Positions 1 to 13,808 of a DNA stretch of 64,000 bases are shown here, piece by piece; within the stretch, counting starts at the first letter, position 1; each line of letters opens with the position of its first letter. The notes below the pieces were generated by a model. That model searched no databases, was not told the origin of the DNA, and saw only the letters and a list, made by a program, of their open reading frames with translations. A program made the position numbers and the translations under genes. The stretch is taken from contig NC_084892.1 in the NCBI RefSeq assembly GCF_958979055.1, positions 4,977,501-5,041,500 of the forward strand. Reading direction: 5' to 3'. Source of the stretch: Alnus glutinosa (taxonomy: Eukaryota; Streptophyta; Magnoliopsida; Fagales; Betulaceae).

Positions 1-2002
1 TGAAAATGTTGAAAATTTGAAGAGAACATATTACAAATGTTTAAACTTTGATAGTTGAATTAAAAATAGATGACAACTTCAAGAGATGAATCGTATTTAA
101 CCCTTAATTAATTATTGTAACTAATTATTTATGTCCAGTAAATAATTAATTATTGGGAGAATAAGAACAAGATTAATGCTTTCTTGTATTTTCTTATTTT
201 TCTTTTATTGTCTTAATTTAAAAATTAATCACTGAATTTATAGGATTTATACATGACTCACCTATGGATATTACAAATCAAATAATTAATTTTTGAGATA
301 AGAAGATGAGAACAAAAAAAAATCCAAATACCAAGTCTCTTCTGTGAAATCCTCTTTAAAATAAATGCTCACCTACAACTTCTACCCTTTTTTATAGATC
401 TTTCAATCAATCAGTAAAACACCAAAAATTTGTCCATAAGTGCGTTCGTAATAGCCTGACCTTATTAAAATTGTTTTAATTTTTAGATATTTTTGTGAGA
501 CAATTTGATAAAAAATTTCAAAAAATTACTCCCAATAACTTCATCAGTTTAACTAAAAAAATTTGGTGAGTGATAATGAGTACTGTTCACTCGCCAAATC
601 ATTAAAATACTATAAAAATTGTTATTTCCTTCTTTTTCTCACATGAATCAGTTTGAGCACAACACCACTTTTTTCCTTTCTTTCTCCCACGATGCGATGT
701 TGATCTTTCTTCTTACATAGCACTCGTAATTATCATGAAGGATTTTGGGAAGAAAATAGTGACTCTTAAAGGAAAAACGAACCATACGAGTAAAAATATA
801 GATTGAATGGAAAATGAATATTGGTTGAGGTAAATTATAATTGTGGAGGAAATGGTCTTATTTATAGCGTAAGCATATGAGATTTTTAAAAAATATGACC
901 GTTAGGATAAGACAAATTTTCAAAAATATAACCGTTAGAATAAGTTAAATATTCAAAAATATGACCGTTAAGAAAAGAGAAACATTAAAAAAATATTAAA
1001 TAGAAGGAAAAAAAAAATCTGAAAATATATTATTTAAATGGAATAGTGATAGTGAATAGTTAAAATAGTGAAATTGCTATAGTGCTTTAAAAAAATGGCT
1101 CACCGAGAAAAGTGATTTTTAGCTATTTTAACTAATAAAATTTGGTGAGATTACTAAAAATGCTTTAAAGCGAATAAACATGATGGAATTCCTTAAACTA
1201 TTAATTTTTATAATGTATTCTAATTAATTACAAAGAGGCTGCAATATCAGCCTTATGTTAATATTTTCTGTTAAATCTTAACCCACGCTCATCACACGTG
1301 TCATTACTTAAATGAGTCAAATGACCATTATTCCCCCTAAAATTTAGTAAAATACAACTATAACCTTCCTTTAAAAATAATAATAAATTTTTTAAAAAAA
1401 TAAAATAAAATCTCCCAAAGGCTAGTCATGGCTCTAGGGTGACTCATATTAAGCATTCATTAGATAAAAAGGCATTTCAAAAGACTTGGTGGTAATTTAT
1501 CATGGTATCGGAGTAGATGTTTTGAATTCAAATCTTATTTATTTTATTTACTTATTATTTTAATTAAATATTTTACTTGTTGGGCCTGACTTATTAAAAA
1601 GGAGATTGAACTCACATGTAAGAGGGAGTGTTAAGCATTGATTAAATGATTTAAGTTTACATTTTCTTACTGACTTAAGTTTTTAGAATAAATGGTAATT
1701 TAACAACCCAATAGCTGGCCATGGGTCTGACGCAACTCAAGCCAACCATAAGTCGGACCCATGACAGTGGGTTTTTCTATTTTCTTTGAATATTTTGTGT
1801 TATTTTTTTCTAAATTTTTTGGACTTCTATTTTTTGAATTTATAATAACATTTTTGTCTTATTGAAAAAAATTTAAGATTCTTTTTGTCTCTTTGTTGGT
1901 CTTATGAAAGATGTAGATTTTTTTTTTTTTATATATAGTTTGAAAAGGAATATCGACATAATTAATAATTTAAAAAGATATTAATAATTAAATAATAATT
2001 TT

Positions 2003-2037
<35 letters not shown>

Positions 2038-4081
2038 TTTTCTCAAAAACAAACTACATATATATTTATTTCAAGCTCACTGTCACTCATGCCTTCAAAC
2101 TCGGTATTGTCGGAATTTGTCGCCCATCATCAGTAAAAAATACAAAATAAATTATTAGAGCCTTTTTTTTTTCTTTTTTTTTCTTTTTTTCTTTTTTTTT
2201 TTGTGTTGGGTAAGTAATTAGAAGAGCGTTTGATTACATAATTTACGTGATTGTGTAAATACAGTTTTGAAAACTGTGCCTAAACACTAGCTGCTACTGC
2301 AAGTCTAAAGTTTTTATAAAAAATGAAAAAAAAAAAAAAAAAAAAAAAAAAAAACACACACACTTATCAGGGAGTCGGAGATTTAGCATCAGGGTTCACA
2401 AAGAGTGATTGGAGATTCTTTAGTAAAAGATATGATACGTATATAATTTTTGTATAATTTTTATGTAATTTTCATAATTTTTTTAAAATTAATTATTGAA
2501 TTTTAAGATTTACACGTAGAAAAGTAAATTTAATAGTTAATTTTAAAAAATGTTGTTGGAGTTATACAAAAATTGTGTCAAGAGTTGTATAACAATCATT
2601 TCTCGTTTGGAAAGATTATTTAGTTGAATTTTTTTTTTTTTGAGTAGTAATAAAAAGTGATTAATGTGATATTAAGTAGAAATAATTTGTATGGAAAAAT
2701 AAAAATATTGTATTGTAGTGAATTTTTTTTATTTGAATAATATTAAAAAAAGTATTGATGTGATATAAAAAGTGAACCAAAAAAACAAAAAAAAAAGGTT
2801 GAAAGGTTTTAAAGTTGATTATTTTTTAGAAAAGTGAAAATAAATTAGGGAAATAGCAAACACCCCCAATTTTGTTCTTTTTTTTTTTTATAATAACCTT
2901 GCTTGAAGGTGATGGAAAATTGTTAAAATCTAACTGTACTTAATACTTAGAGAATCTCCAACAATAATATTCAAAGTAGCTATTGAAAAAAGTACAACTC
3001 TATATTTTAGCTATTGTTTTTTATACTATCTCCAACAGATTTTCTATTACACTCTTTACTTGCACTTAAATATTATTTCTCATTATTATTTTTTTATTAT
3101 ATTTTTGTCAACATTCAATGAAAGATAAAATATTGAATTTTTACACATTTTTTGAGCTACACCGTACGAATGTTGCACTAGTTCAATGTTCTAGCAAAAT
3201 TACACAATTTATGAAAGCAAAGCAACCAAAAATAATCAATTGATCATTTTTTTTTAAAAAAAATACAACACAAAACAACACAAAAAGAAAAACAAAGCAA
3301 CTAGAAACATACAATAAGATTAATAATTATTAAGATTGACCATGCAATTGTCACATGTGCTTGATAAGGTCAGATTGCAACTAGAATGAGTTTGACTGTT
3401 TTTAATATTCACGTGCCTTTTAATGAGCTCAATAAATCCAAGAGTATGCTCGTGATAAATTTTTATATAGGGAATTTCAATAATTTGTTCATATTAAATG
3501 TCATTAGTATTGTCAATGTTTCATTCGTCTTAAATAATCATGTTATGTATTATTATACACGATTTTATAATGAAAAGTGGGTGGGAGAGAGTAGGATAAA
3601 TGAATATCATATTATTTTAGTTTTAGTTTTTTCTTAATATTTTATTAGTTATAGAATAAATAGTGAATAGGTTCTACAACCTATTCAGAGTATCTTCAAC
3701 AGAATAAGCAAATGGTTCATAATAATCAAATTTAACTATTATAAGTCATTTTTTCATTTTTAGCAGAATAAACAATAAAAAATAAAAAACCAAGAAGAAA
3801 AGGGCAGCTGGGCCACCAAAAAACACGTCTTCTTTAACATCAAATTCAAACAGAGGGGTGATATTAAAAAAATTGAGAGATTTTTTTAACTTTGAAACGA
3901 TAATTTCAAAACGTGTAGAAATTCTAAAAAAATTTGTGAAGTCTTTTCAAACTTTAATCTAAGTCAAATTTAAGTGCATATTAAAATCAAATGGTCAGAT
4001 TTTAAGTTTAAACAAAAGAAATATTTTATAAATTATTTGAATTATCCATTTATAACAATTTATTTTAATAAACTCAAACAT
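1..4081. other. AT-rich intergenic stretch, no gene seen
   Basis: Long homopolymer and AT tracts, no open frame with a recognisable domain and no convincing splice-site chain. It holds the tandem repeat at 888-968, an (AT)n run near 2009-2036, poly-A near 2324-2354, and decayed MITE-like ends near 2945-3110 and 3680-3740 (outward motif like GAGAATCTCCAACA). The 83-codon frame at 3386-3637 looks like chance. Confidence 0.6.
888..968. repeat. three-copy tandem repeat with ATGACCGTTA core
   Basis: Three units of about 34 bp, each with AAAAATATRACCGTTAR followed by an A/T-rich spacer, stand in a row. They probably belong to a decayed DNA transposon, because the flanks at 540-600 and 1100-1160 both carry TTTGGTGAG-type motifs. 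No target duplication was identified. Confidence 0.6.
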
Positions 4082-4674
4082 CTACTCCAACACCAACCCT
4101 TTTAAGGTTGCGATTTGCAAACCACTTCCTGCGCTTTCTATTTCTCCATCATTCCCAATGCTTTCATTAATATTGGGGTCCGATTGAGGCCAAATATAGA
4201 CATTACTGTGATATTTTTCTTCTCTTGTTTTTGGGAAATAATTAGTAGGGTTGTTTAGCACGGCGTAAATGACATTTAAAATTGCATCGAAAAGATTACG
4301 ATAATTGAGCAGGACATCATTCACTACAAGAGACGGAGCTATGAAAAGAGTATAGTCAAGATGGACGTCTCTGGTGTTGCAAATGTAACTAAAGTACGAG
4401 TACAAGTTGACGAGTAACGAAGATCGGTTGTTCACTAAGAAGTGGCTAGTGATCGAACTTGAACGAGCCTTTTGATGGAGGAAAGGATTCCCTGAGAACT
4501 CCAGTGTCCATGTCGGTGGAAACTTTGATTTAGTTCGAAAAGTCGACCTCAAAAATTGCGAGGAAAAACCCAGCAACACCAACCGAAAACCAACACATGC
4601 ATGCTATACACTTTGCAATTGTTAGTAAAGGCTTTTAACTTGTTAAGAACCCTTTTTTTTTTTTTTTTTAATCT

Positions 4675-4815
4675 TCCAAAAGTTAACGTGAATTTTAAAA
4701 TTATCATTAAATCAAAATTCAATAATAATCAATCTGAAAGTCAATGGCGATTTTAAGTCACATCAATTTTGAGTAAATAAAAAAATAGTTTATAGCATTA
4801 TTACCCGGAGTAATA
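4675..4815. repeat. MITE-like remnant
   Basis: The blocks AATTTTAAAATTATCATT and GCGATTTTAAGTCACATCAATTTT, ending with TATAGCATTATTAC, resemble in order and orientation the MITE at 24138-24309 inside duplication copy B. It looks like an older, degraded member of the same family. The left terminus is not clear. Confidence 0.4.
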
Positions 4816-5149
4816 TGAAATCCATAAAGTTTGTCATCTAGTGATACTTGCATATATGTTTTTATAAGAAAATATATAGGTTGTTATATTTTTATATTAT
4901 TGAATATGAAATACCTGAAGAAATTATTTAATCAAAAAATAGAACTTCCCAAGAAAATAGGATGAACAACAGCAGATCAAAGTACCGTGCGTTTTGGCAT
5001 AAAATTAATTGTTTATTTACGCGTGTTTATAGCGGACCCCTATATATGATTAATTAGTTTTTGCTTCCAGAACTAGAAGACTATCAAGCTGACAAGGCAT
5101 ATATCCGCGAATAATTACGTCAGGATAAGAAATTTTTAAAATGAAATTA
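4816..5149. other. gene-free AT-rich stretch
   Basis: No coding signal, repeat boundary or RNA gene could be supported here. The 166-codon minus frame just to the left (4082-4582) has no recognisable motif and is not annotated as a gene. Confidence 0.5.
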
Positions 5150-5475
5150 TATAACAGGGAGCCTTTTTTTTATACAAAAGGCAATAAACAACTTTAAATA
5201 AATATTCATCACAAAAATAACAATATTTTTGTGCATACATGATTTCACAGTCGTCATAAAAAGAAAAAAGAAAATTAATTAGAAAGCATTGGACAATGTC
5301 ATGATATATATAGCTAGGATACCCTAATCCAATCTAGACTATATTCATCACAAAACAATCGTATTTTTGTGCATACATGAGTTCAGAGTCGTCAACAAAA
5401 ACAAAAACATATTCGTTACAAAAGCTCTGTGCACTTCCTCCTTGCTTGACTTCTCCAAATCTAAAATGACATAGA
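5150..5475. repeat. diverged direct repeat, copy 1 (partner 6895-7135)
   Basis: Three blocks recur in the same order here and at 6895-7135: the GGGAGCC...ACAAAAG...CAATAAACAACTTTAAATAAATATTC block, the CATTGGACAATGTCATGATAT block, and the CTCCTTGCTTGACTTCTCCA block. Copy 1 also repeats the TTTTTGTGCATACATGA motif internally. This may be an old duplication of a gene 3' end, since both copies lie on the 3' side of minus-strand coding sequence. Confidence 0.6.
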
Positions 5476-5559
5476 GAAATTAAAGTGGATCAATGTCTTC
5501 GGAGCTCCACTTTTATCTCTCTGTCATTTCACAGTCTCGACAATCATTTGAAAAAGAGC

Positions 5560-6300
5560 TTAACAAATGTTTGCTAGGAATTTGCTCCAAGATCTTTGAT
5601 TCCATTTTGAACAGGCAGGTAGAGTTTCATGCGGTAAGTTCTTTGATTCCATTGTATACCCACCCATATTAATCAAACTTAACAACTTTTGTGCCAATCC
5701 ATCTTGTTCTGATAAGAGATACTTGCACCATCCGTGTAAAGTGTGAGATGTCCTAGACAAGTAAACCTTGAAGTGACCAAACATTTCGGTCCAAGTTCTT
5801 CGACATAGAACACAACCCAAATTTGTCATCAATATCCTTTTGTTCTCTTTTAGCACTTTCAACCAGAAAGTTGTCCAACACGTTGGCCTAGCGTCCCAGT
5901 CTACTTGCATCTGATAGTAATCAATAATCAACTTGCAATGTCTAATAATGTCATCGAATTCCTCATTTTAGGATGACAGACTGTGGTTAAGCTCATCAAA
6001 TACTATGTAGTTATCAATCTGAACCATAACCGGCAACAATCCTTTATTCTGCAAGTCAACTAAAGCCCAAAGCAATGCTCTTGGCTCATCCAGTATGGGA
6101 TGTTAAGTTTAGAATACTTTTGTTTCCTCCCTAGAGGTGACCACTTGTATAAGAGAGAGGTAAAATAATTTAGAACAGGCTTTGCCTTTTTTAAAATCAT
6201 TCCTTCCAGATGTCTCATATACATCCAACCAGTGCCTATAAAACCTTTGCTTGAGACCATAACCAGAATTGATGTTAACATCCTGCAAAGGTAACAATCA
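5560..6300 (-). pseudogene. unrecognised protein-coding remnant
   Basis: On the minus strand several open stretches follow one another in nearby frames: about 6297-6109, then about 6090-5950, then a 123-codon stretch at 5931-5560. Composition is protein-like (aromatic and Cys/Trp-rich, e.g. CVLCRRTWTEMFGHF). They are separated by stops or frame changes, and no complete frame or clear intron chain links them. A CAG acceptor may precede the DVNINSGYG stretch near 6280. I do not recognise the family. It could be a decayed gene, or exons of a real gene whose remaining exons I could not place. The repeat at 5150-5475 adjoins its 3' side. Confidence 0.35.
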
Positions 6301-6362
6301 GAATATATATGATTCAGCAATAGAAAGCTTAATAAAAGGATGAAGACAGTTGCAAAGATCAA

Positions 6363-7934
6363 AATACTTGTGCAGATTGCTGAACAACGATTTACAAATT
6401 AAGCCAGCTTTAAGATTCTAATTAATATAGAAAATAATGGGTATGCCACGATTACACATGGAACCTGCAGTTAAACCAATCCAAATCTCAACATTTAGAA
6501 TATAAACATTCTTCTCCACTTAGGTACCAATTGTTTTATAGAACAATGGCACTTCGCCTCTATACGAGGACTATTTCTCTGAAAGTGAACATAACCAACC
6601 CCAGTTTGATTTACACCCACACAAATACAGTCTAAGCATTAACTAATTAATTTAGATATAGGGAGCAATAGTGGATGAAAACCACGCTGACTTCACCATA
6701 TTTTGATGAGGATCTTACTCAAGTGACCGTTTTGGCTTAAACTGGTTTATTTAAGGCAGTTTAAAGTGGACCTTTACATTACTAGTTTGCTTACGGCAGA
6801 ATGGCAAAGGATGCAATATCAAGTAGACATAAATACATTATTATTAATTCAGGACAATATCTTCTACGGTTTAGATAATAATTTTCTCAATGGAACAATA
6901 CACCATGGAGCCTTTCTATACAAAAGCAATAAACAACTTTAAATAAATATTCAACACAAAATTATCCTCAACTGAAAAAAAAAAAAACAGATTCCTTACA
7001 AAAACATTGGACAATGTCATGATATTAAGTGCTTGGATACCTAATCTAGACTATAATAGTCAATGGCGAGAGATACCGACCATCATAATTCCCTGTGCTC
7101 TTTGCACTTTCTCCTTGCTTGACTTCTCCAATCTACTTACCCCTGCAAGTTTCATACCCGGCCATTAGCACTTACACAAAAAACTAAAAGCAGTGCCATT
7201 CTTATGTGCACATCTAATAAACCCCAATGCATGGTTAAGGGAAAAAAATTAATGCAGCAACACATGTTCTATTAGAGGAACATCAAGCTCAAGAACTACA
7301 TTCAGAGTCATAGGTTAACTTGTTAATAATGGTAGCATCTTAGTATCTTGCACACTCCTAAGATCTTATATATGTCTAAATTTTATGTCCACACATTTCT
7401 TGTAGATTCTAAGGGTCTTGCAGAAAACTAGAATTTCATGTAGACAACCATTTCTGCAAAATTTACATATCAGGCACGTTTGGCAACCAAGCTGGTAGGT
7501 GTGCAACACTTTCAAACTTTAAATACAACTAGGCAACTGGGGAAGGAATGATATGCTTCACAGTTTAAAAGGGACAAGAACTCAGCGAAAGCAACCGCAT
7601 TTAGACAAACTCGATCACCTAATGCAAGACCACAACAAACTCAACTCCTGCAAGACAATATAAACCGTAAGAAATCAACAACAAACTCACCTACAGCCAG
7701 ACAATATGAACCGTAAGAAATCCACAATCTAGTGTCTGGCTACATGCTTTGTTGACAAAAGGATCCTATCAATCACTTGATTAATATAATTGACATCAAG
7801 AGTCCTAACTAAAGTCACAAATTTTGGAAATTTTCCACCTGAATTGAAGAAAATGTCAAACTGAAAATAAAAAATAAAAAATTATAGCCAAAATGTTATG
7901 GAAGATGGTTTGGTAAAAATACAGGAAGAAACAC
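6363..7934. other. intergenic / 3' region downstream of the kelch gene
   Basis: No open frame of note. It contains the second copy of the 5150-5475 repeat (6895-7135), a two-unit repeat of about 50 bp at 7635-7720 (units carry ACAATATRAACCGTAAGAAATC), and at about 7790-7870 a possible 3' exon of the kelch gene (see that entry). Confidence 0.5.
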
Positions 7935-9062
7935 TTACATTAAAAAGGCATCCCTGACGGAAGTGGTCCGAGCCGTCTTATATTTGATGGTGGAAACAAA
8001 GGATATACGCAAACTCTTCAACTCGGGCATAGGAAAGACATCAAATAGGATGCACTGAACGTAGCTCTCAGGTGTATAGCGATCAATTTCAGTGGTGTGT
8101 ATAACGCAGAATCTTTTCTTCTCCAAATGGATCAAACAAGGAAGAATGGCATCAAGATGTTTATTGGTCGAAATATTCAGACCTTTCAAATCCCCTGTTA
8201 GCCACAAATCCGACTCGAAATTGTAGGCCAGCAAGTTAGCTTTATCTAGAATCCAATATAAATAATTTCCTACCGCAAGAGCCTTTCCAAATTCACCCCA
8301 AGGACATTTCGGGTGAATCTTGCGAGGTTCAGAGCCAAGAATTTTCCAAGAACAATTCTGCACGTCGTACATAATGAAGTTTGCAAAAATATCTTTATGT
8401 TTATCTTCATCTTCATCTTCATCTTCACTTTCATAATCTAAAAATGGAAGCGTAGCAACGAGAATCCTGTTTGGATTCTCAAGAGCTGCAGAGATAATAT
8501 GATATGCCTTACGATATGGAGGCTCAGGCAATGATTCCCATACTCCAGTCATGGGGTCATAAACCTCAGCACCCCAACACTGAGAAAAAGGACATTTATT
8601 TAAGACATATAATTTATCGCCTACGACTAAGTTGTGAGCACAGCATCTTGGAAAATCCAAGGGTGGAACATGGATCCAATGATCAGTGGGATTAGAAATG
8701 TTTACCTTCCGTACATCGGAAATTTTGTTTTGAACCAAACCAGTATAATTAAAGAGAATGCCACGAAAACAGTATAGATCGGAGCCTACCAATGCAAAGG
8801 TAGATTTCACATCTAGACACCATTGTGCCCAAACTTCAGAGATCGACCCTTCTGTACCGTCGACGGCGTCCGCAGGAATCTTCATGGTATACCACCTATC
8901 ATAGTTGCGCCTTACCTTCCAGTCCCATTCAAAGATAGGCATACGGATGAGGACGACATAAGGAGAAGGATTAGAAGATGGTGATGAACCATCCGTTTTT
9001 CTCTTCTTATTTTCTGGGCGTGATGATTGAACGGCGAGATGGCCGCCGATGGCTCCCTCCAT
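7935..9062 (-). CDS. kelch-repeat / galactose-oxidase-like beta-propeller protein
   Basis: A single open frame of 375 residues starts at the ATG at 9062. A basic, disordered N-terminus (1-35, with KKRK) leads into a propeller-like region. The clearest kelch-type blade is about 131-178, with hydrophobic-GDKLYVL, then AEVYDP-TGVWESLPEPP. A second blade covers about 229-262 (MYDVQNCSWK, then ALAVGNYLYWI). An acidic run (EDEDEDED, about 211-221) from a CTT/CAT repeat separates them. I see no F-box, so a ligase adaptor role is not supported; kelch propellers usually bind other proteins. The stop TAA overlaps a perfect donor (AAT|GTAAGTG at about 7937). Splicing to an acceptor TTTTCAG at about 7859 would replace the last residue with a short different tail, so the C-terminus is uncertain. 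The first 33 codons and the promoter are duplicated in copy B. Confidence 0.75.
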   Translation of the reverse strand: MEGAIGGHLAVQSSRPENKKRKTDGSSPSSNPSPYVVLIRMPIFEWDWKVRRNYDRWYTMKIPADAVDGTEGSISEVWAQWCLDVKSTFALVGSDLYCFRGILFNYTGLVQNKISDVRKVNISNPTDHWIHVPPLDFPRCCAHNLVVGDKLYVLNKCPFSQCWGAEVYDPMTGVWESLPEPPYRKAYHIISAALENPNRILVATLPFLDYESEDEDEDEDKHKDIFANFIMYDVQNCSWKILGSEPRKIHPKCPWGEFGKALAVGNYLYWILDKANLLAYNFESDLWLTGDLKGLNISTNKHLDAILPCLIHLEKKRFCVIHTTEIDRYTPESYVQCILFDVFPMPELKSLRISFVSTIKYKTARTTSVRDAFLM

Positions 9063-10253
9063 CGAGTATTTGTTATAAGAGGGCTGTTGTTTGTGAAAAA
9101 ATTTTATGAAATGATGATTTGTTCTTCTTTTTATTTGATTGAATCCGACGTCAAAGTATTCTACATGTAATTTTCTTTTCTCATTAATTCAAGAATCAAT
9201 AATGTTCTTCACTTCTTCATTTTTCATTTCTTACGTATGTGCATTCTTTTTTTTTTTTTCTTTTTTTCTTTTTTTAATTTTCCCTCTTCCCAAAACATTA
9301 TGCAAAGCCACCGTTCTGAGTCGTTCCGTGCACCGTGTATTGTCGTCTTCGACCTTGAGATGTCCTATAGTGGGGCGTAACGTGTTGGAGAGAGATTTCA
9401 GGCGCCGAGAGAGCGGCACTGGATGTGCAAGCATTTTCAGCTTATTTGAGCTGAGCTCGAGCCGAGTGCCACTATTTTTATATGTTTTTTTAATAACTAT
9501 TTTGATCCCCTTTAATGAACTCCTAAATTATTTTTTTAAAAAAATAAACACATCATTTCATTTTTATTTTTATTTTAAAAGAAAGCTTTTTTCTTTTTAA
9601 TTACGACAGATTCCTGGGACTCTCATATTTTTAGTTGTAACATGTGACTTTCTTTATCAACATTGAGGTTTAAAAAACACATGAAAGAATACTAAATAAT
9701 ACAAATGGTAAATTAAGAAAAATGACAGAAACTGTCAGTCATCTGGAACAGAGTGTAGTTGTTGTGTCAAACAATTTATTTCTGCCTCTATTAAAACAAT
9801 TTGTCAGCTTAAACTATTAATGGGGTAAGATAAACTAATCCTATTAATCCTTAATTGAAATATTATGCATGGTAAAGTTTTCACTTTGTGCCAATTTTCA
9901 GTCATTCTCTTTGCTTACAGAGCCAGTTTAAAGCCTTTTGATAGTAAATCTTCCTGCAAAACAATGACCAATCCATCAAAGGAGAAAGTTAAACTAAAAC
10001 AAAAATAAGAAGATGCTATAGCTAAAGCAGTCATGTCGAGTGATTCAAGAGAGTGAAAATACATCAATTTATTTTTTTAAAAAAAACTTGAACTCTTCAG
10101 AGAACCAGAAAATTAAACTAAAGAGATCAACTGTTCACATAAAATTGGTAACCTATCCAGTCAATTGAGAAAGAAAAATGCATAACCAGGTATAGAAATA
10201 AGCTTGAACAAAAATAAATAAAATAACTCAATTATGTTTATGTTATCTCATAT
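9063..10253. other. kelch promoter side and spacer, no gene
   Basis: Shared with copy B (15108-16455). The part at 9285-9470 is GC-richer than its surroundings and open on both strands, but shows no domain. It ends in a GAGCTCGAGC-type repeat that is 192 bases longer in copy B. The 153-codon plus-strand frame at 9139-9600 is poly-T driven. Confidence 0.5.
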
Positions 10254-11065
10254 CTTCTTTTCCTCTGGCGGTTGCTGTGTCATTCGAAATGAATAATAAG
10301 AACCTTGTGAAACCTCGTCACCACTCTTAGAATAAGCTAAAGGCATCATATGTCCAAACTTCCTATTCAAACTGGATTGTGAAACCTCAAACAATTTATT
10401 CCAGGACTCCTTTAATCCATATTCTTTCATCACCCATGCATCAACAAAATCATTACCGTAATTGCAAAACATGCACAGGCACCCTTCCAAGACCCTCAGA
10501 TCTATTTCAAAACTCCTCAACCACAAGATGAGAAGCAACAATCATACAGTACAATCCAAACCCTCCAGAAACCACCCAATGCAAAGCACCACCAGCAAGT
10601 ACACCAGACACTCTTCTAACCAAGCTGAAACAGATACCGAATATAATAAGGCATGTTCTTGATTCCTCTTCAAGAGTTGGTCTTCAAGCTATAAACTTTA
10701 ACCTCAGTAGAGAAAAACCCATTACCACCAACAAGCTACCCCATCGTCACCACCTTGTAATCGTCGCTAATGGGGTCGAACCCAAATCTATAAAAAGTAA
10801 AACGTCGAGGTTTAACATCACCTTTAGGATCCTCAACCGGCATCACATGCAGTCTCCGGTGCTCTCTAGTTGATGGATTCCACAGAGCTATTTCTTCTTC
10901 AGAGTTGCACAGCCACCAAGCCATTGATTTCCATGGCGGTGCGAAGCGAATCGAACTCAACGGAGTAGAGGTACCAATTTTTGAGAACGAGGCTGAGATT
11001 GGATTTGGTGGCAAGGTAGAGGCTAAGATGAAGCTTGATGAAATCTGGGCCCTCTAACATATTTG
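10254..11065 (-). pseudogene. F-box (CPR1/CPR30-type) gene remnant, copy A
   Basis: On the minus strand, fragments of one F-box-associated protein follow in order. First comes GPDFIKLHLS and LSLVLKNWYLYSVEFDS (about 11060-10945). After a frameshift comes EEIALWNPSTREHRRL and FGFDPISDDYKVV (about 10900-10738). Then VKVYSLKTNS with TGA where the family has Trp, and further stops at 10710-10540. Last is a C-terminal F-box-associated stretch, FEIDLRVLEGCLCMFCNY to YSKSGDEV (about 10520-10300). The N-terminal F-box that would bind SKP1 is absent. Such proteins normally select targets for SCF ubiquitin ligases. Copy B shares the breaks seen, so the gene died before the duplication. Confidence 0.85.
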
Positions 11066-11421
11066 AGACTTACAGAAATACCATCTCCGACACATAATCT
11101 AACAAGTTGACTGTTACTGCAAATATACCAAGGGATAAAGAATATAAAATTAAAACTCTATACAGATCCCCCGACCATATTTTTTATCCACCAGCTATCT
11201 CAAATAGAAGAGAATGAACCATTCTATAAGTTATCTTCATGGAAAGGGTAGAAAATGCAACTCATTATTCACTGCAATGAAATAAAAACTCCCAAGACAT
11301 TTACCATAGGAAAGAAAAATTGTTACACAAAAACCTACACAAACCCTTAAATACGACAATTACATGGTAAAGGAACCCAGGAGGACGGAGAGGAGTTGAT
11401 GATGTATTGATGTTGCAATGA

Positions 11422-13257
<1,836 letters not shown>

Positions 13258-13319
13258 GGAACCCTTGTGTCACTTCCAATACTTCTCCTATATCTGATTA
13301 GGAACTTACCAGGGTTTTA

Positions 13320-13747
13320 GGGATCTGGCTTCAGTGCAGTTGTATAAATGACCGCGTATCTGCTGTTAAAATTTAAACGGTCAAGATTTGATGTAGGATT
13401 TTTATAGAAACGACATCGTCAACAGACAACAATTAAAAGCAAAACAAACGTCGTCGTTAGCAGCCAAAGACACCGTTTGTTTTTCAGGAGCGGAGAGGGG
13501 AGAGGCATTTTCGTAATATCACGCAAATTAGAACCCCAAAAGGAAAGAACCTGTGACACCTGTCATTCCACCATTCATAAACACCACGGTCCACGACCAT
13601 GAAATTGTTGACGGTGTCTTTGGTTGCTAACGGTGTTTTGTTTGTTGACGATGTCGTTTCTATAAAAATGCTACATCAAATCTTGACCGTTTAAATTTTA
13701 ACAGCAGATATCCGGTCATATTTATAACTGTACTGAAGCCAGATCCG
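13320..13747. mobile_element. foldback / Tourist-like element upstream of AK6, copy A
   Basis: The left arm (about 13320-13476, starting GGGATCTGGCTTCAGTGCAG) is the reverse complement of the right arm (about 13608-13747, ending CTGTACTGAAGCCAGATCCG) over about 140 bp with indels. TTA stands on each outer side, as expected for a PIF/Harbinger-type TWA target duplication. It has no coding capacity. It sits in the AK6 promoter and was present before the segmental duplication. Confidence 0.8.
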
Positions 13748-13808
13748 TTAAGAATTTAAAATATCTAAACATGTTAACAATATAAACCATTTGATATATA
13801 TATATATA

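Noticed and set aside
4082-4582. 166-codon open frame on the minus strand
   Set aside because: No domain, no family resemblance, no splice partners, and the start of the frame overlaps ordinary AT-rich DNA. Length alone is not enough.
9139-9600. 153-codon plus-strand frame, with a partner frame in copy B
   Set aside because: Driven by poly-T (runs of Phe) and interrupted differently in copy B. No protein-like conservation beyond the duplication itself.
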